From Congeria kusceri (Eukaryota; Mollusca; Bivalvia; Myida; Dreissenidae): a stretch of 64,000 nt of DNA. A program made the translations under genes and the position numbers. Position 1 is the stretch's first letter. Each line of letters opens with the position of its first letter. The stretch spans positions 7,207,001 through 7,271,000 of the forward strand of contig CM051030.1 of NCBI GenBank assembly GCA_027627225.1, in the 5' to 3' direction. The notes beneath the pieces are model-generated. The model was not told where the DNA came from. It ran no database searches and saw nothing but the letters and a program-made list of their open reading frames with translations. Shown here in pieces: positions 25,127 through 37,726 of the stretch.

Positions 25127-27113
25127 GGTAGTACAACTGCAATGGGCAATATTCCAAACCTAATTTTAATTATAATTTCCATTATCTGTATTACATCACT
25201 GATCTTATTACACATTTTGAGGTGGCTTTCTATGCCAAAATTTTTTTGGGGGGGGAAAATGTTCAGAACAATTCCTTTTTCCATTTTTCCATCAAAATTT
25301 ATTTACCCTATGGATGAAAAAAAAAATCATATCTCAATTATAGTTGCAAATATATCCGAAATGTTGGTGTCTTTTATACAAGTAATGATTGAAGATTATA
25401 AAATAAGGCAACATAGGCGTTAAAGAAGATAAAAGTATTGATATCTATCAATTTTCTATGGAAGCTCAGCATCAACTTGAAGCTGACAGAACAGACAAAA
25501 TAATCTGTCGTCTTAAAGATTTTGGTTTTTCTGGGCTGGTTTTTTTTTCACTTAAATCTTTTTTGATTGATTTTTAATCTATGACATATATTTGACTAAA
25601 ATAAAAAGTTAGAAACAAATTTACCGTGTGCTTTTTGAAAAAGTGAAGAAAAACTATCATACCTATAAAAAAAAAATAGACATCTATATATAGGCAATTC
25701 CACAACAATAATTATAAAATGTGACATTAATTATGCATTTCAAGTTTAATACAACATTTATACCAGTTTAACTAAATATATTAACAATTAAATGTTATTA
25801 TTTCAGTTAAACATACTTTTTTTCAAAATTCAGTTTCCTAGAGGTAAACAAAATGCCACCCACACCCTGCAACGTTTTCAGCTCTGGGACAACACACCGT
25901 ACATCAACAATAAGTGTCTTATTTATTATCTTTGTTTCCAATCATCTTCATGTCAACAATGTTTATGCTGGTAATTGAGGCTGTATATGCTGGTAATTTA
26001 GGCTGCATCTTCACCAACTGGCACGGTCAGAAAAACATGTGTTCTGTGTGGAGCACCAGGTTTGACCCACAGGGAAGCATTCCAAGTGATTTGTGGCAAT
26101 TCTCTTCCTTCAGCTGCAAAAATATTTTAAAATAATCCAATAACTGATTGTTTTCCACGACATATTTAACAATATACATACAAAACTTTCCAGTATATGT
26201 GCAAACCAACCTAGTAAGCCATACTTGTCAGTGTTAGGTAAAATTAATGTCAAAACTGTGTAATTACTGAATGGATCCGTATTAGTATGCTGATCATGAA
26301 GAAACACTGAAGCACACATTCATAAGCAAAATGGCACACATATTACGTATAAGTATTCAACTATTAAAGTGTCTTAAGACTTCAAAACTAAGGGACTGAC
26401 GCATCTTACATGTACTTCATGATTTATATGTTCATTTACTGACATGTATACTGTAAGTATATGTCGAAATATGGACAAACACAAATACATGTAAATAATA
26501 TTACTTATACTAATATATTAATTGTACATTCAAGCAATACAACTTCGTAGTTCAAGCATTGAAATGAAAAGCCTCACATTATCCTCTAATAAATTACGTT
26601 CGTATTTTATAGATAAATATTAATATATTTAGAAATGTCAGAATAAAAATACAATTCTTTCACTTTCTTGTTTTACTTACATGTTTTTCATCTCCTCATT
26701 ATCAGGATTCAAGCTGGTTCATCATATGTACGATCTGGTGACGGTTATTTATATGGCTCCGATTTTCTTTCAGTAAGCATTCCCTTTTTGCTCGTATTTA
26801 TAATTTTCGTTTGAAGGTTGTTTTTGTTCATACCACGAAAAATATGTGACTTTTGGTTTCGATTTCTATACATATTTCATTATGTCAAAATATGTATCTG
26901 TTTGCATTTCGTCAGAAGTATATACATGATACTAACATGTACAAAATAATGTGATTATATAAAATAATGTACTTATATTAAAACTAACATGTGTTCGACA
27001 AGTATCGGAACCAAACGGGCATATTACGAACTGGGTAACGAAACTTTCCGACAGTCACTCATATTGGCCGATCTTAGACAAAAAACGCGGGAAATATTTA
27101 CAGTTGTACTACC
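25127..27113. mobile_element. 2-kb element with GGTAGTACAACTG terminal inverted repeats
   Basis: The left end is TTAA followed by GGTAGTACAACTG. The right end is CAGTTGTACTACC followed by TTAA, an exact 13-bp inverted repeat. The duplicated target could be TTAA (as in piggyBac, Kolobok or Sola3) or TA with a one-base-longer terminus. No transposase was recognised. Inside are two exon-like pieces: about 26006-26133 with RKTCVLCGAPGLTHREAFQV in an open frame, and 26707-26772 flanked by an ag acceptor and a gtaagc donor. Confidence 0.65.
26006..26133 (+). CDS. Exon-like Cys-containing fragment inside the TIR element
   Basis: After ggtaatttag the plus strand stays open through TCVLCGAPGLTHREAFQVIC and AAKIF to a TAA. 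The composition and C-x2-C spacing look like coding sequence, but I do not recognise the family. It may be a piece of the element's own gene or a captured host exon. Confidence 0.3.
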
Positions 27114-27522
27114 TTAACTTACTGAGGTGTGTCACACACAGATTACAAATAATGAATTTTATTCCAAAATATATAAAAATATATTACATGTATAAGTCAT
27201 TTTATCATCACGTATGTTGGTATATACTTCATATTGTCTCACGCATTTTAACCAGATATGCATTTTCATTCATATATTAAAACAACAGCATTCAATACAT
27301 TCATATATTTGAAACAAGCTAATTGAAAATCACATTTTTGAGTTTAGTATCAACAGCATCAGGTCGACAGATAGGACAGCAAGCGCTCGGTGGTTTGTAG
27401 CCGCGACATGGCTTACACAGCGTCGCTTCACATCCGACAGAGCCGATTTTACAATAGCACTTCTCACAGGGGTTGTTGGGCTTCAGACGAATTAATTAAT
27501 ATAAATAACATTAATATAAAAA

Positions 27523-27938
27523 AGAGCCGTATCAGGACAGTGCGCTCGACTATTCATACCGCTTTGTCAGATTAATGGGCCTTAGTTTGTGACCTTACGT
27601 AATGACCCCGATGACATCTGTGAAGTTTTAATTGAATATCTGTAGTAGATAGATATTGAGCTATGAAGTTGTTCCCGCAAATGTTAACCTGAATTTTCTT
27701 AGAACAAAAGGGGGCATAATTCTGCCACATTGCAGGTCAGAGTTATGGGGCTTGGTCAGTGACCTTACATAATGACCCCAAAGACATGTGTGAAGTTTCA
27801 ATATAATAGTTTTAGTAGTTAAAGAGATATGTACTTGTTGCATGCAAACCTTAACCAGAGCATTACGCCTACGCCGATGAACGGGTGAATAGTATAGCTC
27901 GACCTATTCGGCGAATAGTCGAGCTAAAAACGCGTATT
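27523..27938. mobile_element. MITE-like dispersed repeat beside the last exon of gene D
   Basis: Ends carry gctcgactattc and its inverse gaatagtcgagc. The interior has two related blocks around agtttgtgaccttacgtaat and ggtcagtgaccttacataat, a motif type that I know as widespread in molluscan genomes. It begins about 35 bp upstream of the gene D last VWC exon. Confidence 0.65.
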
Positions 27939-28305
27939 GAAAGCAATCAGTCACTTACGTACATGGTATAACGGCTACAATCATGTTAATGTCAGTTTCC
28001 CTACTACTGATGTAACTAGATTGTTATTTTTTCTGTGTAGATTATGCGTATGGAATTGTCTGTGCACACGCAGAAAAAAACACACCACATTACACATATT
28101 GCAAAAGTTTTTAATATGTCCAAAAATGACTCAAGGAAAATGTAACATAAAGGGAACAATGCAAACACTAACAAAACGGAGAGCATCGATACTTGGAACA
28201 TTTAAGAATACCTTCTGGGTAGTGCTTTCCGTCGACGGTGCATCCGGTTGCCTTTTCTGCAATGATTGAACGTTCTTTGAGTTATTTTATAGCCATTTAA
28301 TAATG

Positions 28306-28450
28306 CTTGAATTTCTAAAAAATATATGTTTAATACTATATGTGTTAATTAAGGATAATATGCAAATGTATTATTATACTTGAATTTCTAAAACATAGAT
28401 GTTTAATAGTACTTGTAATAATTAAGGATCATATGCAAATATATTATTAA
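28306..28450. repeat. Tandem duplication, about 74-bp unit x 2
   Basis: Two units of cttgaatttctaaaa...tgtttaata...aattaagga.aatatgcaaat, diverged by several bases. Intronic if gene D is one gene. Confidence 0.8.
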
Positions 28451-29188
28451 AGCATTATGTAATGTTTCATGGTTTGATGCTAATATTGCAAACTTCTCTC
28501 CGGTTATTGATAAATTAATGATGTTCATCAACCGCTTCGGCAAATGCTTAACAAGCTACTATGTAATCTTGAGTGTTATGTAGATCAATCGTTCAGCACG
28601 TGATATCTATATGCTATATTTTTTTCTGCATATGATTGACGGTTGTGACATGACGTACACATACATGTACGTAGAATGAGTGATTAATATCAGGGAAATA
28701 TTGACTACTGATTACGAACGGAGGACCACTATTTCAAAGTGTATTGTTACAGAAGAAACAATAGCATGTAGGAAACAATACAAAGTCACAAGTTGATGAT
28801 AACGTCAATAATGTTTGCCTGGAGAAAAGACTTGACGTATAAACTGAAACACTGAAAAACTGCATTTTATTGTACAGACGTATACTGAAATAACATAAAA
28901 ATACTTTTTGACATTCATCCACGGTAAGGTGATGTTGAAGTATACAAGTTTAAAACATATCACTGGGGTCAGGCGCGGAGCGCCGCATACTCGTTTAATC
29001 GTTCGAGTAAACATTGGAAATAAAATCTTAAAAAATAAAATGTCATTTTACTTCGAGAAATGGAATAAAAATCAGTGCCAAGGGGGGGTGGGGGGTGGTT
29101 ACGGGTAAAAAATACTCGCATAAGTTCTAGTGACACAACTACACTCCGACAGGAATGACGACAGTGTATGGGCACTCTATTTCAGAAG

Positions 29189-29815
29189 GCAACAGACTTG
29201 GCTCAGCAGTTCGGTGTGGAGGCTTCCCTACCTCGTCATGCGGGTCGCCAACAAAATCGACCAAACGTCCCGTCGACATACCCCTCTGATTTCTGGAAAA
29301 GAAAAATGTACCTTCCATTTGTTGACCACCTGTGCAGAGAGTAGACTGACCGTCTGTTGCTTCAACATGGTCGCTTCAAGGCACAATATCTCATTCCTAG
29401 CAATGTGGGAGAGCTTACGGACGAAGTTGTCAAAGCTTTGCACAGCGAATTCGCCGGCGACGAAGACGCTGGCTTTAATAAATTCAGTCAGAAAGTGAGG
29501 CGCTGGAAGACGAGGCGGGCGTTGATGAAGGCAAACGAGACCTAGGAAGACGCCATACCTAGGGCTCCACATGTTTTGTACCCAAATGTAAGAATGTACC
29601 TCGCTATTCTTCTTGCCATGCCGGTGTCTACGTCAACAGCAGAGAGGTCATTCTCTTCAATGCGGTGTGTGAAGACGTACCTCAGAAACACCATGACTTC
29701 TGAGCGTCTCTCCGGCCTTGGTCTCCTTAACATTTACCGCAAAAAAGAAATTAATTCTGACATGGTGGTAGACATTTTCGCAAGACGAAAGGAAAAACGA
29801 CTTGCTTTGATTTAA
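29189..29815 (+). pseudogene. hAT-family transposase C-terminal region, two in-frame stops
   Basis: One plus-strand frame of 209 codons begins ATDLAQQFGVEASLPR and ends in a textbook hAT dimerisation region: AILLAMPVSTSTAERSFSSM followed by RCVKTYLRNTM, ERLSGLGLLNI and a basic tail before TAA. TAG codons at 29342 and 29543 interrupt it in frame. The motif order is that of 52-kDa repressor / ZMYM1-like hAT transposases common in invertebrates. The N-terminal catalytic part is not seen. A terminus typical of hAT elements lies 360 bp downstream. Confidence 0.85.
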
Positions 29816-29984
29816 GGGTGTAATAGCAAATTTGTCAAGCTTAATGACAAATAGTTTGCACATTTCATAAAGATATGCTATAAAACTAACAAAACCATTA
29901 AGTGTTGTTTTATACACATATTTTAAGAGAAACACCTTAATCAAAACTATGAAAGTTACAGTCCATATTTTTCAGAGAATATAA

Positions 29985-30175
29985 GGTTTCTAAATGTCAG
30001 GAATGGCTTGTTAGTGGGTTATAAATCGCTATATTTCAGGAGCTTCCGGGGTCTTACGCCCCCCTAGACCCCTAGTTAGGGCTTTGCCCTGGACCCACCG
30101 GGGTACCTAGCGGTCCCCAGCCTATATGGCATTTATATTTCGAGTAACAACGAATTCTGCCGCGCTACGCCCCTG
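29985..30175. mobile_element. GC-rich 3' flank and right terminus of the hAT element
   Basis: GC-rich strings ggggtcttacgccccccta and gccctggacccaccgggg precede gccgcgctacgcccctg. Read inward, the last of these starts CAGGGGCGTAGCGCGGC, a terminus typical of hAT elements. No matching left terminus was found, so the element is truncated on that side. Confidence 0.55.
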
Positions 30176-30439
30176 GGGGCAACACTTCTGATTCCCCGGA
30201 CAGTCGTAATCCTAGCTACACTCGTCCATGAATTTAAAACATGGCCGAGTTTAAAAAAAACATGGCTCAGGGCATGTTAATTCTTTATCTGAAATAAAAA
30301 CACCTTGAAAACTCCTTATAAGCCGTAGAAAATTACTTAAAGAAGATATGTTTTATATATTCTTCGTGAAAAGCAATACGCATTTTCATCATCGATTGTG
30401 TACGAACAACTTAAACTTGAATGTGGTACCATTGCTCCT

Positions 30440-30945
30440 CATGGAGATACAAATAGGACATAATACATACATACTTACATGGAGATACAAATAGGACATA
30501 ATGAATACATGCTTACATGGAGATACAGGACATAATATATACTTACATGGAGATACAAATAGGACATAATAAATACATACTTACATGGAGATACAAATAG
30601 GACATAATAAATACATGCTTACATGGAGATACAGGACATAATACATAATACTTACATTGAGATACAAATAGGACATAATATATAGATACTTACATGGAGA
30701 TACAAATAGGACATAATACATACATACTTACATGGAGATACAAATAGGACATAATAAATACATGCTTACATGGAGATACAAATAGGACATAATACATACA
30801 TACTTACATGGAGATACAAATAGGACATAATAAATACATACTTACATGGAGATACAAATAGGACATAATAAATACATACTTACATGGAGATACAAATAAG
30901 ACATAATACATACATACTTACATGGAGATACAAATAGGACATGAT
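30440..30945. repeat. 38-bp satellite array, left part
   Basis: Tandem units of catggagatacaaatagga plus cataataaatacatactta, with some shortened units. The same array resumes at 37096 after the LINE. Confidence 0.95.
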
Positions 30946-31393
30946 AAATAATACTTCCAACAATATTAGGCTTTGAGCAGTGATGTTTGGCTGATCACAG
31001 CTCCTGTTTAAATTGCTCTTTATTATAAGAAATAGTGGTAGAACATAGTAATGTTTGGTGCTAAACACTAAGTGAACATGTCTGTATCACATGGGATAAA
31101 TTAGTAACTTCAAAAAGTGGATATAAATGTTGATATTTAGTGAGATTGTGTATTCCTATGTGGTAAAAAACTGGAGCGTTTAGTACATTGAGAAGGCCCC
31201 CTGGACACAGTTGGCATATTGGACTTACAAAATAACTGTACTTGGATTAATATTTCTCTGTGTAATCGTGAAACCTTGTATAAACGGCGTAGTACATACA
31301 CTGATTGGGTTATATAATACATCTACATCTACATCTACATCTACAATACAGTGTCAATACAATATAACAATAACAATAACAATTACCTCATTA

Positions 31394-32349
31394 TGAGTGG
31401 TAACGATAAATCCGATCAACCGAAACTGAATTTCAAAGGACAAAAGCCTCAAACTAAACCAGCCACCAAGAAGCAGCGTGCTAATTCCAATAACAGTAAC
31501 AATACCAGCATGGAAGAACTGTCAAATATTCATACACAGCTAGAAGCTATGACAGAGGGGATAAGTGAATTGAGGGAGGATCTCAAAAGCATGTTAAAGC
31601 GGGAAGAAATAGAAGATCTGATCAAGAACACAATTTCCACGATAATGAGAAAGATAGAAGAAACAATGGTCAAACAAATCGAAACTGAAGTAACGAATAG
31701 AACGAATACATTCAAAGAAAAAATAGCAGGTCTTGAATTCGAAAATGAACAGTTGAGACAAAAGATTGTTGATCTTAAGAGCAGTAGCACAAAAGCGATT
31801 ACTGAGCTAGAAGCACAAGTTGAAAACATTTATGAGACAAGCAGAGAAGCACTTAAACTGGCAAATTATAATGAGCAATATTCGAGAAAGAACAATGTTA
31901 AAATCATGAACATCACAGAAACACCCGATGAATCTGAAACCAGTCTAACCCGAACCGTATCTAATATCCTAAAGACAACAGCAGATGTCGAACTGAAGCC
32001 AGAGGACATAATCGCCATACATCGAATTCCATCAAAGAAGGGCACAACTCGACCAATAATACTCAAGCTAAGAAACAACAATGCAAAATCATCAATTATG
32101 AGGAAACGAACTCCGATGAAGACCAAAGGATTCAAGCTAGTTGATGATGTTACGAAGCGCAATCAGGGACTGATCAATAGGCTATTTCTACACCCTGATA
32201 TAAAGAACGCCTGGTTCTTTAACGGAGCAGTTTTCGGACAAACTATCACCGAGGAAAGGATAAAGTTTGACATATTTGACAATATAGACAACACAATCAG
32301 TGATTTCCGGTACCGAAACAGGAAGTTCAAGACGGGAGCCAGTGTTTAG
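31394..32349 (+). CDS. LINE ORF1, coiled-coil RNA-binding protein
   Basis: Encodes about 318 residues from MSGNDKSDQPKLN; an in-frame ATG 43 bp earlier (31351) would add residues of repeat origin and is less likely. The N-terminus is basic and polar. Residues 40-150 form a heptad-rich coiled coil (LEAMTEGISELREDLKSMLK, LEFENEQLRQKIVDLK). The C-terminal half reads YSRKNNVKIMNI, IIAIHRIP and RPIILKL, the pattern of the L1 ORF1 RNA-recognition region (Transposase_22 type). Such proteins trimerise and bind LINE RNA in the ribonucleoprotein. The frame is intact. Confidence 0.85.
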
Positions 32350-32819
32350 AGTGGTGACAATAATGGATACTCTACAAACTGTGGAAAATTACTTTGTGTA
32401 CCTTTCAATCGGTATGTAAATCACTTCTCATTGTGTACTATATTGTCTCTCGCAAAGTATTAAACATTGAATTGCTTCTAAGCTTTATGACTAAAATTTA
32501 CAATAGACATATTACAGTGCCACCATGATTATGAATACACGTAAACATTTTTATATTTTATATATAAAGCTTGAATAGCTGAGCAACCAAAACTCATTGT
32601 CTTATATTTAGGGCAATTTATCTTGCACCTTTTGTACACTGCATTAGTTGTAATCCTCACATTTTTTTTTGTCAATTTGTTTGTGTTTTTCTTTTATGTT
32701 TGCCATGCTGTGTGTTACGATAAGGAAGGTTTTGGGACTTTTAACATATATGAATTGCTACATCTTTGGAAAAGGCAATATTATTCTAATAGTTGTCTCA
32801 TTGTTTAGTATTAGCAAAA

Positions 32820-35800
32820 ATGAATAAGTTAAAAATTATATCTTATAATTGCAGAGGCTTACATGACCACCAGAAAAGATTAGACGTTTTTCATTTTTTA
32901 AAGGAAACTAATTCGCATATATATTGTTTGCAAGATTTGCACTTCACATCAGACATGGAAAAACAATTATATTCAATGTTGAATGCAGAAGCCTTTTTTA
33001 GCTTTGCCAAATAAAATGCACGAGGGGTGGGGATTTTATTCTCAAAAGGATTAGATGCGAAGGTCAACCAAGTTTTTACAGATGATAACGGTAACTACAT
33101 AATTTTAAATCTTACTTTACATGGTAAACAGTTAACACTTATCAATGTCTATGGACCAAATAATGATAGCCCCGCTTTCTATCAACACATTTTTTCTCTT
33201 ATTGAAAATATTGGGAATGAATCTTTTTTATGGTGTGGTGACTTTAATTTAGTGTTAAATACAAATCTTGATTACTGTAATTACAAATCAAATAAAAATA
33301 ACGTAAAAGCCAGAAACAATTTAACAAACTTTATGACCGATAGAAATTTATATGATCCATTCAGAGAAATACATGGCGATTTAAAACAATTCTCATGGCG
33401 GAGAGCAAATCCTTTACAACAGGCAAGACTTGATTTTTTCCTAGTCACGCACGATTTCTTACCTCATATCAGAGATTGTAAAATTGGAATTAGTTATCGT
33501 TCTGATCACTCAGTTATCACTTTAACTTTGGACTTTGAAAATATTCCACATGGTAAAGGGCTATGGAAATTTAACAACTCCCTTCTTTTGGACAAAGACT
33601 ATCTTGCTTACATTAATGACAAAATCGAACAAATTAAAATACAATATGCATTACCAGTGTATGATTTCGAAAATATATCATCAGTCTGTAATGCAGATAT
33701 AGAATTTATAATTGATGACCAGCTTTTTTTAGAAACATTATTAATGGAAATCAGAGGCTCGACAATTTCATATTCATCTTTTAAAAAGAAATGCCAAAAT
33801 AATAAAGAACATGAGTTAATTAAGAAAATTGAATTGATTGAGAAAAATTTTGATCAGGATAATCAAGAGTTATTAGTCAATTTACAAAATGAACTACAAG
33901 TAATAAGGGATGAAAGAACTAAAGGACATATAATTCGATCACGAGCTGAATGGATAGACAATGGTGAAAAGCCAACAAATTTCTTTTGTAATTTAGAAAA
34001 ATTCAACTACACAAACAAAGCAAGGCCCTTCTTAGAAACCAGTGATGGGAATGTCATATATAATCAATCAGAAATTTTAAAGGAAACAGAATCATTTTAT
34101 AAGAATTTATATACTAAGACTTCGAAAATAAACGATCTTAATATTGATAGCTTTCTAGAAAATGCTAACACTAATAAACTAAACCCAGAACAGTCTTCCT
34201 GTTTGGAAGGTCTCTTATTATTTTCAGAGGTTTCTAACACTTTTAAAAATATGAAAAACGACAAAAGTCCGGGTTCAGATGGATTTACTTCTAACTTTTT
34301 CAAAGTATTTTGGGGGAAAATTGGTCATTTTGTAGTGAGATCTTTAAATTTTTCATTTCTAAATGGAGAACTGTCTATAACACAGAAGCAAGGAATTATT
34401 ACATGTATTCCGAAAGAAAACAAACCAAAACAGTTTTTAAATTGGAGACCTATTACTTTATTAAATATTGTATACAAACTGGCTTCTGGAACCATAGCTG
34501 CAAGACTGAAGTCTGTTTTAGATCATCTTATAAGTAAAGACCAGACAGGGTTTGTAAAGGGAAGATTCCTTGGGGAAAATATTCGTATAGTATATGATAT
34601 TATGAACTTTACCGAAAAACATAATATACCTGGATTACTGATGATGATAGACTTCGAAAAAGCATTTGATACTCTATCTTTTGATTTCATATTCAAAACA
34701 CTCTCCTTTTTTAATTTTGGTCCAAGTTTCATTAAGTGGATATCACTGTTTTATCATAACACTTCTACTGCTGTACAATTGAATGGCTTCCTTTCCGAAT
34801 TCTTTATTATAGGCCGTGGGTGTAGACAGGGGGATCCAATTAGTCCATATTTATTTATTTTATGTGCTGAAATTCTATCCATAAAAATAAGAAATAACAA
34901 GAACATCAAAGGTATTTTTATCAATGGCATAGAATATAAAATAACACAGTTTGCAGATGATACAACATTATTGTTAGATGGAAGTGAGCACACAGTTCAT
35001 ATAACCCTAGATATTTTACATCAATTTTCCCAATACTCCGGTTTAAAAGTAAATTTTGACAAAACGTATGTTATTTGGATTGGTTCTTTAAAATATAGCA
35101 CTCGCTCGATAAAAACGAAATGGAAATTGGTTTGGGGGATCAACAGTTTTAAACTACTTGGCATTCAGTTTCATATAGACTTGGAAAATATGGTGCCTTT
35201 GAATTTTAATGATAAAATACAAAGTATTGAAAAATGTATTAAATTTTGGAACAGAAGATCGCTTACACCAATTGGCAGAATAACAGTTGTCAAATCTCTT
35301 TTATTACCGCTTCTAACAAACTTATTTTCCACATTACCAACACCAAATACACAAATTTTAAATAGAATCAATAATATGTTTTATGTCTTTGTCTGGCAAG
35401 GCCAATCAAGGATAAAAGGCAGTGTTCTTATTAAAGACTATGAAAATGGAGGTTTAAGAATGGTTGATGTCTGTGCGTATGTTAAAAAGTTAAAAATACT
35501 CTGGGTACATAGACTAGTTACAGGCTACTGTAGCAAATGTTATGGATTTGTTTTGACAAATATACTTGAACTAGATAAAATATTTAACTTTGGGAAGTAT
35601 TATATTGAAACATGCGCAACAAAGATGTTTAATCCATTTTGGAAAGATGTTTTAATATCATTTGCGGATTTTATTGAGGTTTTACCAATAGACAATATCA
35701 TCAAATTCCAGGAACTTCCACTATTCTTTAACCATAAGTTTTTAATAGGACAGCGACCGTTTTATGTTCAAAGTTGGTATAACAAAGGAATAAGATTTGT

Positions 35801-36614
35801 TAAAGACATCATGAATTACAATGGAACATTTATAAATAGAAGGGAATTCGAACAAAAACTTGGTGTTAGTGTAAATTTTCTACAATTTGAAGGAATGATA
35901 CAATCTATTAAAAAACACTTATGTTCGCTAAAACTCAAGGACATCACATCTATTAATAATGACTGTTGTTTTCCTATCATTCCTGGATATGTTAAGCCTT
36001 TATTATGTTACAGTAAAAATAACAGTTTTATTTATAATGTTTTAATACACAACATTGAAACACCAACCTGCCAAGCAAAGTGGAATAGCCTTTTTAGTAT
36101 TGATAGTTCAGAGTGGAAAAGTTTACATGCATGGGTTTTTAAAACCACAAAAGATTCATACAGTCAATGGTTCCAAGTAAGACTGACTCACAATATCCTA
36201 GCTACAAATAAATTGTTAAATAAAATGATGATATGTGACTCAGACAAATGTACTTTCTGTAAGACAGAAACAGAAACACTTGTTCATTTATTTTGGAGTT
36301 GTAATGTCATAGAAGTGTTACTTAATGACATAACGTCTGCTATTAGAAACATTGATAGTAATTTTAGTTTTGATTGCAAAACCTTTGTGTTGGGATCAAT
36401 TGGTAAACAATCTGAAAAATATAACATTTTTTGTCTTGAAATAAAACGGTATATTTATCTTTGTAAACGTAAATTGGTAACCCCAACAATTCATGGTCTA
36501 CGAAATAGTTGCAAACTAGCCTTTGCAGTTATGCAAAAAACACATTTACCCGACATTTATAAAAGTTCGTGGGTATTGGTGGAGTCTTTTTGTGATATTG
36601 ATTTACCTTCTTAA
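32820..36614 (+). pseudogene. LINE ORF2: APE endonuclease plus reverse transcriptase, one internal stop
   Basis: Starting at MNKLKIISYNCRGL, 1264 codons remain in one frame except for a TAA at 33012-33014 (codon 65), followed in frame by NARGVGILFSK. Endonuclease motifs are SYNCRG, LQDLHF (the usual Glu of QETH is Asp), GDFN near residue 140 and SDHS near 228. Reverse transcriptase motifs are NWRPITLLNIVYK, DQTGFVKGR, MMIDFEKAFDTL, GCRQGDPISPYLFILCAEIL and FADD at residues 711-714. A C-terminal CDSDKCTFC...H...C knuckle lies near 1140-1161. This is the layout of L1/Tx1-type LINEs. A single nonsense change suggests a young but now inactive copy, unless the stop is a sequence error. Confidence 0.9.
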
Positions 36615-36639
36615 CCTTTTTATTTGCATTATCATAACT

Positions 36640-36915
36640 TGGATGATAGTGATTTTAGTGATGATTGTAAAACTTTTCTATTGGCACCGACTTGTAAATC
36701 ATCTGAAAAGTATAACATTTTTGTCTCCAAATAAAACGTTTTATTTTTTCTTTTCTTTGTTAACATAAAATGGTAACCTCAACAACTCACGGTCTCACGG
36801 AATAGTTGTTAACTAGCCTTTGCAGTTATTCAAGAAACACGTCTTATCCAATTTTTATAAAAGTATGTGAGAATTTCAGGAGTCTTTTTTGTGATATTGA
36901 CCTACCTTCCTAACT
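36640..36915 (+). repeat. Diverged duplicate of the ORF2 3' end within the LINE 3' UTR
   Basis: The 3' UTR repeats about 270 bp matching 36350-36614: compare gtgatgattgtaaaacttt with the ORF2 copy, then ctagcctttgcagttat, and finally tttgtgatattgacctacct. The copy has indels and stops, so it is not translated. Confidence 0.8.
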
Positions 36916-37053
36916 ATTCTATTTTATATGTTTGTAATTGTTATAGCTTTGGCAGGCATTATTGTCACATGATATGCTTGTACCGTATTGAACTGTTACT
37001 GCATATGTACTGTATGTACTGTATTATGCATATTGGCGAATAAAGTGTATCTG

Positions 37054-37055
<2 letters not shown>

Positions 37056-37090
<35 letters not shown>

Positions 37091-37095
37091 AAAAA
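37056..37095 (+). repeat. LINE 3' tail microsatellite (acaaca)n
   Basis: Follows a gaataaagtgtatctg end and closes with A's before the satellite resumes. This is the expected simple-repeat tail of a LINE. Confidence 0.85.
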
Positions 37096-37726
37096 TAGGA
37101 CATAATAAATACATACTTACATGGAGATACAAATAGGACATAATAAATACATACTTACATTGAGATACAAATAGGACATAATAAATACATGCTTACATGG
37201 AGATACAAATAGGACATAATAAATACATACTTACATGGAGATACAAATAGGACATAATAAATACATACTTACATGGAGATACGAATAGGACATAATAAAT
37301 ACATACTTACATGGAGATACGAATAGGACATAATAAATACATACTTTCATGGAAATACGAATAGGACATAATAAATACATACTTACATGGAGATACAAAT
37401 AGGACATAATAAATACATACTTACATGGAGATACAAATAGGACATAATAAATACATACTTACATGGAGATACAAATAGGATATAATAAATACATACTTAC
37501 ATGGAGATACAAATAGGACATAATAAATACATACTTACATGGAGATACAAATAGGACATAATAAATACATACTTACATGGAGATACAAATAGGACATAAT
37601 AAATACATACTTACATGGAGATATAAATAGGACATAATAAATACATACTTACATGGAGATATAAATAGGACATAATAAATACATACTTACATGGATACAA
37701 ATAGGACATAATAAATACATACTTAC
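37096..37726. repeat. 38-bp satellite array, right part
   Basis: About 16 units of taggacataataaatacata plus cttacatggagatacaaa, more uniform than the left part. The array is interrupted only by the LINE. Confidence 0.95.

Larger units (their letters stand above)
30946..37095 (+). mobile_element. L1/Tx1-like LINE, near full length, inserted in the 38-bp array
   Basis: A 6.1-kb unit with a 5' UTR, ORF1 (31394-32349), a spacer of 470 bp, ORF2 (32820-36614), a 3' UTR and an (acaaca)n tail ending in A's at 37095. It splits the 38-bp satellite: the bases before it (aaataggacatgataaata) and after it (aaataggacataataaata) are array sequence differing by one base and could be the target-site duplication. 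Because both flanks are repeats, the exact insertion point is uncertain by some bases. Confidence 0.9.

Noticed and set aside
30440..37726. Regular 38-bp repeats that could suggest a CRISPR array
   Set aside because: Units are head-to-tail without unique spacers and the genome is eukaryotic; this is a satellite split by a LINE.
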